From contig CANMTR010000001.1 in the NCBI GenBank assembly GCA_947500825.1, forward strand, positions 372,001 to 436,000: 64,000 bases of DNA, read 5' to 3'. This document shows, in pieces, positions 40,077 through 47,904 of this stretch. A model generated the notes under the pieces. It ran no database searches and had not been told where the DNA came from. It saw only the letters and a program-made list of their open reading frames with translations. The DNA is from an uncultured Paracoccaceae bacterium (GTDB lineage: Bacteria; Pseudomonadota; Alphaproteobacteria; Rhodobacterales; Rhodobacteraceae). Both the position numbers and the translations under genes were made by a program. The stretch's first letter is position 1; every line of letters begins with the position of its first letter.

Positions 40077-40700
40077 ATGCGTATTGCAATTCTAGCAGGA
40101 GCTTTCGCTCTCGCCGCACCCGTTGTCGCGGATGCGGCCACCTACAGGTTGGACTACGTGGGGTCAGCAAGTTTTGTGGCCCCCTTGGAAGGAAGCCTAA
40201 GTGGTGTGGATATCGCGTTCGGTTCTGCCGAAGAAGATGCCGTTTTCGACCAATCGCCATCCTTCCTGATCAAAGCCCCGGACAACGCCGCTTCAACCAC
40301 GTCGGTAGGCTGGACCTCTTGGTACGATGTCGATCCTGACAGTCGGTACGGCCCCGTTGGAAGCGTGCAAGCATCATATTTCGGGGAAGACTTTAGCCCA
40401 TTCTTCCAAGACGGCGTCACGTGGGCTTACGCCGAACTGGACGTCGAAATCTCTGCGGATGGTGATCTCGTTAGCGCCTCCGCAGCGCTCTACGATCAGT
40501 ACGACTTTGTCTATTTTTTAGAGCAAGGCGAATTAACCGTTTACTCTGACTTCTACGGCGGTCTCTACGAAGGCCCTGGCGAGTTCACGCTGACCCGGCT
40601 TGGTAGCCCCGAGGTTGCCCCCGTTCCGCTCCCCGCGACTGCGCCGCTAATCGCGATTGGCCTTGCTGCTCTCGGTTGGGCGCGCCGCCGCCAAGCTTAA
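40077..40700 (+). CDS. VPLPA-CTERM protein, paralogue 1
   Basis: A signal peptide (MRIAILAGAFALAAPVVADA) and a C-terminal sorting signal (VAPVPLPATAPLIAIGLAAL then GWARRRQA) frame a 150-residue acidic, Ser/Tyr/Asp-rich, beta-type domain. The 207-residue protein should be exported and processed by an exosortase-like enzyme encoded elsewhere. It is the first of two tandem paralogues; the next gene shares nearly the same signal peptide, leader and C-terminus. The Shine-Dalgarno is GAGGGAGA. The GC content is visibly lower than that of backbone genes. Confidence 0.8.
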   Translation: MRIAILAGAFALAAPVVADAATYRLDYVGSASFVAPLEGSLSGVDIAFGSAEEDAVFDQSPSFLIKAPDNAASTTSVGWTSWYDVDPDSRYGPVGSVQASYFGEDFSPFFQDGVTWAYAELDVEISADGDLVSASAALYDQYDFVYFLEQGELTVYSDFYGGLYEGPGEFTLTRLGSPEVAPVPLPATAPLIAIGLAALGWARRRQA

Positions 40701-40767
40701 ATCTTGTCGAGCCGGCGTTTCTGGATGCGCCGTCCGCTGCACAGTATATCTTAAGGGAGATTCATTG

Positions 40768-41367
40768 ATGCGTATTGCCATTCTTGCGGGGGTCGTCGCT
40801 CTCGCCGCGCCCGTTGTCGCGGATGCGGCTCTTTATGAGTTTAGCTTTGAGAGTGGGCCGACAGAGTTCATTGGAACCGAAGCGGACTACGTGACCTACG
40901 GCTTCGATTTCGAACAAGATTTTTCGTCCTATGACGGCGTTGGAGACCCGGTCACCGCCAGTTTTGTGGTGGACCTCAACTCCATTGAGAATGTCCGCTA
41001 TTCCGTTGGCTTCGCGAATGGCTCAATTTATGAGCAAGAGGGTGGAAGCCTAGTGACTGGGGGCATTGATTATACGCAGGCGCTTTCCCGGTTCACCCTT
41101 TTCGGCGACGCAAGTTTCTCGACCAACGCTCAGGGCGAAGTGATAGGCGCTGGCGCTGGCATCGGGCAGGACTTCCCCGATTACGAAGTCGGCTTCGAGA
41201 CGGTTCGATGGGGAGATGGGTCGTCGAACTTCTTCGAAGGGACGGGATCGTGGACCGTGACTGCACTCGACACCCCCGACGTCGCCCCCGTTCCGCTGCC
41301 CGCGACCGCGCCGCTGATCGGGATAGGCCTTGCGGCTCTCGGTTGGGCGCGCCGCCGCGGGGCATGA
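40768..41367 (+). CDS. VPLPA-CTERM protein, paralogue 2
   Basis: The ATG at 40768 follows AAGGGAGA and gives 199 residues. The signal peptide MRIAILAGVVALAAPVVADA and the C-terminal VAPVPLPATAPLIGIGLAAL-GWARRRGA are almost the same as in the preceding gene. The middle (about residues 22-165) has diverged strongly but keeps acidic, aromatic-rich character. Both genes also share the 25 bases upstream of the start, so a whole gene unit was duplicated. Mature function unknown; surface or matrix proteins are typical of the class. Confidence 0.8.
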   Translation: MRIAILAGVVALAAPVVADAALYEFSFESGPTEFIGTEADYVTYGFDFEQDFSSYDGVGDPVTASFVVDLNSIENVRYSVGFANGSIYEQEGGSLVTGGIDYTQALSRFTLFGDASFSTNAQGEVIGAGAGIGQDFPDYEVGFETVRWGDGSSNFFEGTGSWTVTALDTPDVAPVPLPATAPLIGIGLAALGWARRRGA

Positions 41368-41537
41368 GGTGAAAGGGCGGCGGCACAAAAGCTGCCGCCC
41401 ATTACTGTTACTTGTTCAGAAGAGACGAGTCACGAACGATGAAAGACCTATCCGATCGGCCTTGATGGTGTGACCGCCCCCGGACGGCATCTGTTGTGCC
41501 AAGGTGGGTCAGCGATGATCCACGGGAGGGAGCGGTC

Positions 41538-41849
41538 ATGTCGGAGATTATCACGGTCGGACTCGATCTGGCGAAGAATGTATTCCAGCTGCACGGTGCC
41601 GACGCGTTGGGGCGCGCGGTGCCTGATCCTGCCCTCCATGGCAACGGCCGGGCCTGCCCGGACTGCGACCCCGCAGCGGTGCCGAGCCCGTGGTGCCCGA
41701 AGTGCGGCGGCCGGGGCAGGGTGGCGATCCCCACCGCCGAAATAGTCGAGCGCCAAGTGAAGGAAGCCCGACGGGTGTACTGGAGAAGTTCAGAACACCT
41801 GTTGGGGCTTGAAAGCTTTGCTGACACCTCCGACGATAGCTCTTACTAA
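41538..41849 (+). pseudogene. IS110-family transposase remnant fused to foreign sequence
   Basis: From the ATG at 41538 the first 26-28 residues (MSEIITVGLDLAKNVFQLHG...) are the N-terminus of an IS110-type DEDD transposase, including the first catalytic Asp in GLDLAKN. After GRAV the homology stops. The frame continues into an unrelated segment with CPDCDP and CPKCGGRG that looks like a piece of a zinc-binding protein, and ends after 103 codons. It is a rearranged fragment, not an active element. Confidence 0.65.
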
Positions 41850-41913
41850 AGCTGTTTAGGCAACACTTCACTTAGCCCACTAAACTGCTTCCGTATCTAC
41901 GGGGGCGCGCGTG

Positions 41914-42597
41914 CTAGGTATCAACCACATCACTCCACGGGTTATCTCCATCTTCTCCCGCACGATCCGCTGGTTCACCAGTACTACCTTGGGCTTCTTC
42001 ATCGCCCCCCCTTTGGTCGGGGCGTTGCTGGGCGCGATTGCTGTCCTGTTGACCTGGTTGTTCGGGGTGGAGCCTGTTTTCAATCGCTGGTAAAGGGCTC
42101 TCTATTTCAGCGGGATTATGTCCTGTATCGATAAGCCAAGTGCCCTGATCATAAACAAAGTAGAGTGTGCCAGCAAAGGCTGCTAGGCGATAAGCTACTT
42201 TTGCAATTGTAATTAGATAAGGTTCATAATCTTTCTTTAAAAAAGCTTCTCGAACCAATTTTCCTAAGCGCGAATCGATTATCTCAGCTTTGAGCGTGAG
42301 TGCAGTGCGCTCCGTTGTCGTTTTAACCGCGCGGATAAACCTACGTACCTGTTGACGCCGGAGTTTGGGCTGGCTAAGCGTACTTTCAACTTTTTTCTCG
42401 AATTCATAGATTCCGTCAATAGCAATAGACGGACGCCCGCAAATGGGGCAGTCAATTATAGTATGTTCGACTTCAAGTTGTCCTTCACCAATAACCGGTA
42501 TATTTGCTTTTTGAGCGCCGTGAATAGAGCATATGATATCGACTGGTGTGCCACCCCAGCTTCCCACAATTCTACCTCTTCGAAATGCGACGCTCAT
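41914..42597 (-). CDS. Hypothetical protein, AT-rich island gene
   Basis: The ATG at 42597 (after GGGGTGG) opens 227 codons; a TTG at 42705 is possible but overlaps the integrase end. Seen are a lone CPICG knuckle, a basic helical region (LRRQQVRRFIRAVKTTTERT), one hydrophobic stretch (YLITIAKVAYRLAAFAGTLY) and a low-complexity Gln/Glu/Asp tail. The base composition is far more AT-rich than the backbone, a sign of transfer. No family is recognised. The last third lies opposite another plausible short frame, so the C-terminus is uncertain. Confidence 0.5.
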   Translation of the reverse strand: MSVAFRRGRIVGSWGGTPVDIICSIHGAQKANIPVIGEGQLEVEHTIIDCPICGRPSIAIDGIYEFEKKVESTLSQPKLRRQQVRRFIRAVKTTTERTALTLKAEIIDSRLGKLVREAFLKKDYEPYLITIAKVAYRLAAFAGTLYFVYDQGTWLIDTGHNPAEIESPLPAIENRLHPEQPGQQDSNRAQQRPDQRGGDEEAQGSTGEPADRAGEDGDNPWSDVVDT

Positions 42598-42694
42598 AAA
42601 TCCACCCCTGCAATACTCTTTTGTATCAATGTATGATTGAAGCCACGAAATCTTTGGTAAGAACTTCGCGTTGTTTATTATCCCAACCGTACCG

Positions 42695-43975
42695 CTAAAA
42701 TCCAACTTTCAAGACTGTTTCGAATAACTTTGTTAGGCTTGCACCCTCCCCATACCGCTGACGGTTCAGGCTGTGACCCATGAGGTCGCGCCTGATCCGT
42801 TCGTCCACGTCCGCGTCCAGTAGCCGGTCCTCGAAGCTGTGGCGTAGCGAATAGATCGTGTGCGCGGGCGTCTCCGCCAGCCCGTTCGCGCGCAGGAACT
42901 TGTTGATGAGGTTCGAGGCGCCGGCCCCGCTGCGGTACCGCGGGAACCCCTCGGGGCACTCGCGGAACGCTTCCAGGCTGACGCCCACGAGCGGGATCAC
43001 GCGCCGGCTGGTCGACGTCTTGAGCTGCCTGCCCTCCGCCTCGATCGAGATATGGGGCACGTCCACGTCGAGGCGCACATGCGCGGGCAGGAGGCCCGCG
43101 GCCTCCGACGGCCGGTATCCCGTGTTCACCATGCCGAGCAGCAGACACCGCGCCTCGAGGTTGAGCCCCTTAAGCGCGCCGGGGGCGAGCAGCTTGTCGC
43201 GGAGCCACTCGGCCGAGAACGCCGGACGCCGCCCCTTCTCGTCGCCGCGGAACGACAGGCCGGAGAGAGGCAAGGACAAGCCGAGGCGCTTCTTCTCGTT
43301 CACCACCTTCAGGATCGCCGCCAGGGCGCTTATGTCCTTGTTCGCGGCGTTGACGGTTAGGCCGTCCTCTTCGATGCGCTGCCACCACCATTCTCGTAAG
43401 TCGAGCGCGTCGTCGGGGGTGATTTCGCCCAGGGGGAGGTCGCCCACGGCCTTGATGAAGTTGGCGATCGGCCGGTTCCGGCCGTTCCGCCAGATCCGCC
43501 GCTGGTTCTCGTTCTTTCCATGCGCCAGGTCGGCCGTCAGGTCGTAATAGAGGTCGAGGGCGCGAGACACGGTGATCTCGGGCCGGTCGGCGCCGCCGAG
43601 CACCGCGCCGGCCTCGACGTGGTCGAGACGCCCGGACGGCTTGCGCGGGACCGCCTCGACCCGGTCGAGCAGATCGCCGAGGGGCAGGGCTGCCACGCGG
43701 TGCGATGGGAGGAAACGGAAGCCCCGGATCTTCGCCAGCTCGCGGGCGGCCCCAAATCGCCGTTCGGCGTCGGCGCTGTCCCCGGCAAGGCGCGCCTCCC
43801 ACCCGGCCACGGTCTGATCCCAGACGCCGCGGATCTTCGCGTCCGCCTCCTCCCGGCTGTCCGTCTCGAGCGACACCCATATCTCGCGGCGCGGCTCTAT
43901 CGCCTGATACCGGCGCGGGACGGCCCGGCGAAGATACCAAATGCCTTGCCGAAGATGTGGTTTCGGTGACGCCAT
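42695..43975 (-). CDS. Tyrosine recombinase (integrase)
   Basis: The 426-residue site-specific recombinase would integrate and excise the island at tRNA-Gly. The N-terminal half holds a SAM-like core-binding domain (about 130-235). The catalytic domain shows Arg288 (NTGYRPSEA), the box II segment YSLRHSFEDR with Arg378, His401 (MGHSLNRQ) and the nucleophile Tyr408 (RYGEG). The usual His three residues before the box II Arg is Tyr375 here, a substitution seen in one integrase subgroup. It lies 177 nt from the tRNA and reads away from it. Confidence 0.92.
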   Translation of the reverse strand: MASPKPHLRQGIWYLRRAVPRRYQAIEPRREIWVSLETDSREEADAKIRGVWDQTVAGWEARLAGDSADAERRFGAARELAKIRGFRFLPSHRVAALPLGDLLDRVEAVPRKPSGRLDHVEAGAVLGGADRPEITVSRALDLYYDLTADLAHGKNENQRRIWRNGRNRPIANFIKAVGDLPLGEITPDDALDLREWWWQRIEEDGLTVNAANKDISALAAILKVVNEKKRLGLSLPLSGLSFRGDEKGRRPAFSAEWLRDKLLAPGALKGLNLEARCLLLGMVNTGYRPSEAAGLLPAHVRLDVDVPHISIEAEGRQLKTSTSRRVIPLVGVSLEAFRECPEGFPRYRSGAGASNLINKFLRANGLAETPAHTIYSLRHSFEDRLLDADVDERIRRDLMGHSLNRQRYGEGASLTKLFETVLKVGF

Positions 43976-44033
43976 GGGTGACTAGTGTTCAGATTTTTGA
44001 AAACCGTGCAAACGCGCGCCTAGTGGCAAAAGT

Positions 44034-44054
44034 TGTAGCACTTTATGTAGCAGA
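44034..44054 (+). repeat. Paired TGTAGCA boxes, right end of the island
   Basis: Two TGTAGCA boxes with a 13-nt period match the pair at 39053-39073 in sequence and orientation. They lie between the integrase start codon and the tRNA, where arm sites and excisionase sites are usually found. Confidence 0.5.
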
Positions 44055-44099
44055 GGGCACGGCGCAGAACGCACCTAGCCGGCGCCTGTTGCGGAAAAT

Positions 44100-44114
44100 C
44101 CTTAAACTATAGGG
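44100..44114 (+). repeat. Possible integrase arm site, right
   Basis: CCTTAAACTATAGGG matches the left copy at 39000-39014 in 13 of 15 bases and lies 38 nt from the attachment core. Confidence 0.4.
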
Positions 44115-44151
44115 GGTAAGTCGATAATGGACATGGCTGGTAGAAAGGAAA

Positions 44152-44166
44152 ATGGAGCGGGCAGCG
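44152..44166 (+). repeat. Right attachment site copy (attR, within tRNA-Gly)
   Basis: These 15 bases are identical to 38953-38967. They comprise the acceptor 3' side and encoded CCA of tRNA-Gly. Integration restored or kept the full tRNA gene on this side. Confidence 0.75.
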
Positions 44167-44226
44167 GGAATCGAACCCGCACCAAGAGCTTGGAAGGCTC
44201 GTGTGATACCATTTCACCATGCCCGC
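44153..44226 (-). tRNA. trnG: tRNA-Gly (TCC anticodon)
   Basis: Read on the minus strand, GCGGGCA pairs with TGCCCGC in the acceptor stem. The anticodon loop CTTCCAA carries TCC, the T-arm contains GGTTCGATTCC, and CCA is encoded. The 3' end faces the integrase and is the attachment site of the island. Confidence 0.96.
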
Positions 44227-44272
44227 GCTCGAGGCAGAGCCATACCCCCTCGCAGGCGTGGGTGCAAGCGCT

Positions 44273-44710
44273 TCAGACCTCGATCCAGATCGTCACCGGC
44301 CCGTCGTTGACCAGCGATACCTGCATGTCCGCGCCGAAACGACCGGTCTGGGCCACCACCCCGAGATCCTCCAGCGAGCGCACGAACCGCTCGTAGAGGT
44401 GGCGCCCCTCCTCGGGCGGCGCCGCGGCCGAAAAGCCGGGCCGGTTGCCGCGGGAGGTGTCGGCGGCCAGGGTGAACTGGCTCACCACCAACGCCGATCC
44501 GCCCGTGTCGAGGAGGGAGCGGTTCATCCGCCCCGTCTCGTCCGCGAAGATCCTGATCTTCGCGACCCGGGCGGCCAGCGCGTCGGCGGAGGCCGCGTCG
44601 TCGCCGCGCATGGCGCAGACGAGGATCAGCAGGCCAGGCCCGGTCCGGCCCGCGACCGCGCCGTCGATCCTCACCTCGGCCCCCGTGACCCTTTGCAGAA
44701 CGGCGCGCAT
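44273..44710 (-). CDS. dtd: D-aminoacyl-tRNA deacylase
   Basis: Dtd removes D-amino acids (and glycine mischarged on tRNA-Ala) from tRNA. The ATG at 44710 gives 145 residues with the family motifs [19 protein letters not shown] and the Gly-cisPro region NDGPVTIW near the end. It follows ttcA by 11 nt on the minus strand. The open frame upstream of 44710 is a shadow over ttcA. Confidence 0.95.
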   Translation of the reverse strand: MRAVLQRVTGAEVRIDGAVAGRTGPGLLILVCAMRGDDAASADALAARVAKIRIFADETGRMNRSLLDTGGSALVVSQFTLAADTSRGNRPGFSAAAPPEEGRHLYERFVRSLEDLGVVAQTGRFGADMQVSLVNDGPVTIWIEV

Positions 44711-44721
44711 GGGCGTCTCTC

Positions 44722-45558
44722 CTAGTCTCGGTCCGTTGCCGCGGCGAGGCCTGCGAAATCGAACAGGCCGGTGTCGAGTAGCTGCGAGGGCCGGGCGTTC
44801 ATCAGGGCGCGGAACATCACCTGCCGCCGGCCGGGGCTGCTCCGCTCCCAATCGTCCAGGATGCGCTTGACCTGCTGGCGCTGAAGGCCGTCCTGGGACC
44901 CGCACAGGTCGCACGGGATGATCGGGTAGGCCATGGCGCGCGCGAAGCGGTCGCAATCGGCCTCGGCCACATGGGCGAGGGGGCGCAGCACCGTCAGGTC
45001 GCCATCCTCGTTGACCAGCTTTGGCGGCATCGCCGCCAGGCGGCCGCCGTGGAAGAGGTTCAGAAAGAACGTCTCCAGAATGTCGTCCCGGTGATGACCC
45101 AGCACCACGGCCGCACATCCCTCCTCCCGCGCGACGCGATAGAGGTTGCCCCGCCTGAGCCGCGAGCACAGGGCGCAGTAGGTCCGCCCCTGCGGCACCT
45201 TGTCGGTCACGATCGAATAGGTGTCGCGGTACTCGATCCGATGCTCCACGCCCATCCGCGTCAGGAACTCGGGCAGGACCGTGGCGGGAAAGCCGGGCTG
45301 CCCCTGGTCGAGGTTGCATGCCAGGATCTCCACCGGCAGCACGCCACGCCAGCGCAGCTCGGCCAGGACCGCCAGCATCGTGTAGCTGTCCTTGCCGCCA
45401 GACAGGCAGACGAGCCAGCGATCCCCCTCGCGCACCATGCCGTAGCGGTCGAGCGCCTCCCGCGTGGCCTGCACGAGGCGCTTGCGCAGCTTTCTGAACT
45501 CCGTCGTCGTAGGCGCATCGCGCAGGAGCGCGGGAATGTCGTCGTTCTCGTCCAGCAT
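44722..45558 (-). CDS. ttcA: tRNA 2-thiocytidine synthetase TtcA
   Basis: TtcA thiolates C32 of certain tRNAs using an iron-sulfur cluster. The ATG at 45558 gives 278 residues with the PP-loop SGGKDS at 53-58. The cluster-binding CALC lies at 128-131 and a further Cys pair in [30 protein letters not shown] is a family hallmark. It is transcribed with dtd, so both tRNA-quality genes share a unit. Confidence 0.93.
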   Translation of the reverse strand: MLDENDDIPALLRDAPTTTEFRKLRKRLVQATREALDRYGMVREGDRWLVCLSGGKDSYTMLAVLAELRWRGVLPVEILACNLDQGQPGFPATVLPEFLTRMGVEHRIEYRDTYSIVTDKVPQGRTYCALCSRLRRGNLYRVAREEGCAAVVLGHHRDDILETFFLNLFHGGRLAAMPPKLVNEDGDLTVLRPLAHVAEADCDRFARAMAYPIIPCDLCGSQDGLQRQQVKRILDDWERSSPGRRQVMFRALMNARPSQLLDTGLFDFAGLAAATDRD

Positions 45559-45659
45559 GGGGCGGGATCTATGCCATGTTCCCGCCGGAGGAAAGCGGAG
45601 CGTGAGGTGCGCCACGACCCGCGAGCCCCCCAGGGATCACCCGAACCGAGGAGACGCAG

Positions 45660-46193
45660 ATGACCCCGCTCGACCCCTATCCAGACCGCGACGCGCCCGA
45701 CGTGACGGACGTGTCCTATTTCAGCCCCCTCAGCCTGATCCGGCCGCCCGCCCTCCTGCTCGACCGGATGGCGGAGGACGGCGACTACGTGGTCCAGCGC
45801 GACTACGACCTCTCCCTGCGGATCGACGGGGACGTGCGCGTCCTCACCGTGCCGCGCGGGCTGATCACCGATCTCACCTCCGTGCCCGCCCCCCTGCGCT
45901 GGGTGGTGGGCCGGGTCGGGCCGTGGCTGGAGGCCGCGATCGTGCACGACTACCTCTACGTCGCGTGGCGGCTGATCCCGGGCCGGGAGCCCCTGGCGCG
46001 GGATCGGGCCTTCGCCGACCTGGTGATGCTGCGGGCGATGGAGGCGGCGCGGGTCGGTGCCCTGCGGCGGTGGATCATCTACGGGGCGGTGCGGCTCTTC
46101 GGCGGCCCGGCCTACCGCGACCGGCGGGGCCCGATCTTCGCCGACCTCGACAGCCGGGCGTTCGACACGCCGATCGTCATTCCGGCGGCCTGA
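45660..46193 (+). CDS. DUF1353 family protein
   Basis: The 177-residue protein shows the DUF1353 core [20 protein letters not shown] (about 61-80) and [13 protein letters not shown]. The family occurs in phages and bacteria and has no established function. It diverges from ttcA and its end overlaps yidD (opposite strand) by 17 nt. The Shine-Dalgarno GAGGAGA precedes the ATG. Confidence 0.85.
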   Translation: MTPLDPYPDRDAPDVTDVSYFSPLSLIRPPALLLDRMAEDGDYVVQRDYDLSLRIDGDVRVLTVPRGLITDLTSVPAPLRWVVGRVGPWLEAAIVHDYLYVAWRLIPGREPLARDRAFADLVMLRAMEAARVGALRRWIIYGAVRLFGGPAYRDRRGPIFADLDSRAFDTPIVIPAA

Positions 46194-46422
46194 CCCCCGG
46201 CGCGGGTGGCACCTCGTCGACCCCCGAGCCGCCCCAGGGGTGGCACCGCGCGATCCGCCGCGCCGCGAGCCAGCCCCCGCGCCCCGCCCCACGGAGCCGC
46301 AGCGCCTCCAGCGCATAGGCCGAGCAGGTTGGATAATAGCGGCAGTTGTACCCCACCCAGGGCGACAGCAGCAGCCGGTAGGCCCGGACGGGCAGGGACA
46401 GGGCCCGGGCGGCCGGGCTCAT
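46177..46422 (-). CDS. yidD: Membrane protein insertion efficiency factor YidD
   Basis: The 81-residue protein has the family signature [20 protein letters not shown], with three conserved Cys, and ends beyond [13 protein letters not shown]. It assists YidC-dependent insertion. Its ATG overlaps the rnpA stop (ATGA). Confidence 0.93.
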   Translation of the reverse strand: MSPAARALSLPVRAYRLLLSPWVGYNCRYYPTCSAYALEALRLRGAGRGGWLAARRIARCHPWGGSGVDEVPPAPGVRPPE

Positions 46423-46802
46423 CGGTGAACGCGTTCCAGCGCGGCGCCAAGCTCCGCACGCATCGCGGCGAAGTCGCGCCTCCCGGTGTGGTCGCGCCGC
46501 CCGATGAGGACGTAATCCCATCCCGGCCGGCCGGCACGCGGCAGGTCCAGCCGGGCGATCTCGCGCAGGCGACGTTTCGCGCGGTTGCGCGCTACGGCGT
46601 TGCCGACCTTCTTCGAACAGGTGATTCCGACCCGCGCCGAACCTGGAGCGGCCTCGTCCCTCGGCCGGGCCTGGAGGACGAACCCGGGCATCCGCGCGAC
46701 GCGCCCCTTGGCGGTGCGTAGGTAATCCGCGCGCCGGACCATGCGGTCCAACGCAACGGTCCCGCACGCGTCCGGGGACGCGGCGGGACCGGCCTCCGTC
46801 AC
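46419..46802 (-). CDS. rnpA: Ribonuclease P protein component
   Basis: RnpA supports the catalytic RNA of RNase P in tRNA 5' processing. The basic protein contains the RNR motif ([22 protein letters not shown]). I propose the GTG at 46802 (127 residues), which leaves an N-terminus of usual length before [11 protein letters not shown]. An ATG at 46742 (107 residues) and a start at 46853 overlapping rpmH are alternatives, so the 5' end is uncertain. Confidence 0.85.
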   Translation of the reverse strand: MTEAGPAASPDACGTVALDRMVRRADYLRTAKGRVARMPGFVLQARPRDEAAPGSARVGITCSKKVGNAVARNRAKRRLREIARLDLPRAGRPGWDYVLIGRRDHTGRRDFAAMRAELGAALERVHR

Positions 46803-46812
46803 GGAGGGGATC

Positions 46813-46950
46813 TCAGGCGCTGAGCGTCTTGCGCCCGCGTTGGCGGCGGGCATTCAGGATCTTGCGCCCAGCCTTCGTCGCCATGCGCGCACGGAAGCCG
46901 TGGCGGCGCTTGCGGACGAGGTTCGAGGGTTGGAACGTGCGCTTCGTCAT
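46813..46950 (-). CDS. rpmH: 50S ribosomal protein L34
   Basis: The short basic protein (45 codons before the stop) begins [20 protein letters not shown] and ends [11 protein letters not shown], an unmistakable L34. It is followed by rnpA and yidD. A promoter-like sequence lies upstream (47025-47053). Confidence 0.95.
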   Translation of the reverse strand: MTKRTFQPSNLVRKRRHGFRARMATKAGRKILNARRQRGRKTLSA

Positions 46951-47024
46951 CGGTCTCTCCGTCGGTCACGGCGTCCGGAAGGCGATCCTTCCCCCCGCCG
47001 CGGTCATGTCGGGTCAAGGCCGCT

Positions 47025-47053
47025 CGGATATGCCGCGACCGCCGTCCTGTCAA
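47025..47053 (-). promoter_or_regulatory. Candidate promoter of rpmH-rnpA-yidD
   Basis: On the minus strand TTGACA (47053-47048) is followed after 17 nt by TATCCG (47030-47025). This is a full sigma-70 -35 hexamer and a half-matching -10, placed 75 nt before the rpmH start codon. Confidence 0.5.
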
Positions 47054-47171
47054 CAGCCCCGGCGCGAATGTTTCAGGTCGCACGGCGCGGTCAATCGCGC
47101 GTGAGGCGGCTCGCCCCCGGGACCGGAACCGGCCATCTTCCGCCGGTCTTTCCGGCGCAAAGGGAGCCCCC

Positions 47172-47903
47172 ATGTCGAATCACACGGACACCACGTCGTC
47201 GCCATGGCTTCGGCGCCTGCCGATCGTGCTGATCGCCGCCGTGGCGCTGGTGGGGGCCTTCACCTTGCGCGACTGGCTCAGCTTCGACACCCTGGCCCAG
47301 AACCGCGAGCGCCTGCTGGCGTTCCGCGATGCCCATTACTTGGCGGCCGTCCTCGTGTTCGTCGCGGCCTACGCGGCGATCGTTGCCTTCTCCCTGCCGG
47401 GGGCGGCCATCGCCACGCTGACCGGCGGGTTCCTGTTCGCCACCTTTCCCGGTGTGGTCTACAACGTCACCGGGGCGACGATCGGGGCGATCGCGATCTT
47501 CCTGGCCGCGAAATGGGGCCTGGGACAGCGCCTCTCGCAGAAGATGAACGCGGGCGAGGGCATGGTGAAACGCATCAAGGACGGGCTCGACGACAACCAG
47601 TGGTCGATGCTGTTCCTGATCCGCCTGGTCCCGGCGGTGCCGTTCTTCGTGGCCAACCTGGTGCCGGCCTTCATGGCTGTGCCGCTTTGGCGCTATGCTG
47701 TGACGACGTTCCTCGGCATCATTCCCGGTGCGCTCGTGTTCACGTCTGTGGGCGCGGGGCTGGGGGAAGTCTTCGCAAGGGGCGAGCGGCCGGATCTGGG
47801 CATCATCTTCTCGCCCGAGATCCTGCTGCCCATCCTCGGCCTGTGCCTGCTCGCGGCGCTGCCGATGATCCTCAAGGCCGTGCGCGGCAGGAAAGGAGTC
47901 TGA
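47172..47903 (+). CDS. TVP38/TMEM64 family membrane protein
   Basis: The 243-residue inner-membrane protein has about six hydrophobic segments and the VTT (DedA-like) core GAAIATLTGGFLFATFPGVV with FLIRLVPAVPFFVANLVPAF. Related proteins are proposed lipid or small-molecule transporters. It lies one base before a flavoprotein disulfide reductase gene; the pairing of these two families is common in proteobacteria, but its purpose is not settled. Confidence 0.88.
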   Translation: MSNHTDTTSSPWLRRLPIVLIAAVALVGAFTLRDWLSFDTLAQNRERLLAFRDAHYLAAVLVFVAAYAAIVAFSLPGAAIATLTGGFLFATFPGVVYNVTGATIGAIAIFLAAKWGLGQRLSQKMNAGEGMVKRIKDGLDDNQWSMLFLIRLVPAVPFFVANLVPAFMAVPLWRYAVTTFLGIIPGALVFTSVGAGLGEVFARGERPDLGIIFSPEILLPILGLCLLAALPMILKAVRGRKGV

Positions 47904-47904
47904 G

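Larger units (their letters stand above)
38953..44166. mobile_element. Integrative genomic island in tRNA-Gly(TCC)
   Basis: A 15-bp direct repeat (ATGGAGCGGGCAGCG) at 38953-38967 and 44152-44166 bounds about 5.2 kb. The right copy is the 3' end of an intact tRNA-Gly gene. A tyrosine recombinase gene lies just inside that end. The content is VPLPA-CTERM proteins, small hypothetical genes, an IS110 remnant and an AT-richer stretch (about 40,050-42,700), unlike the flanking backbone. It has no replication or conjugation genes, so it is likely non-autonomous or decayed. Confidence 0.82.

Noticed and set aside
41911-42093. 60-codon plus-strand membrane-like frame opposite the end of the AT-rich hypothetical gene
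   Set aside because: The start lacks a clear ribosome site and the frame overlaps a longer candidate gene; not strong enough for a feature, but mentioned as a finding.
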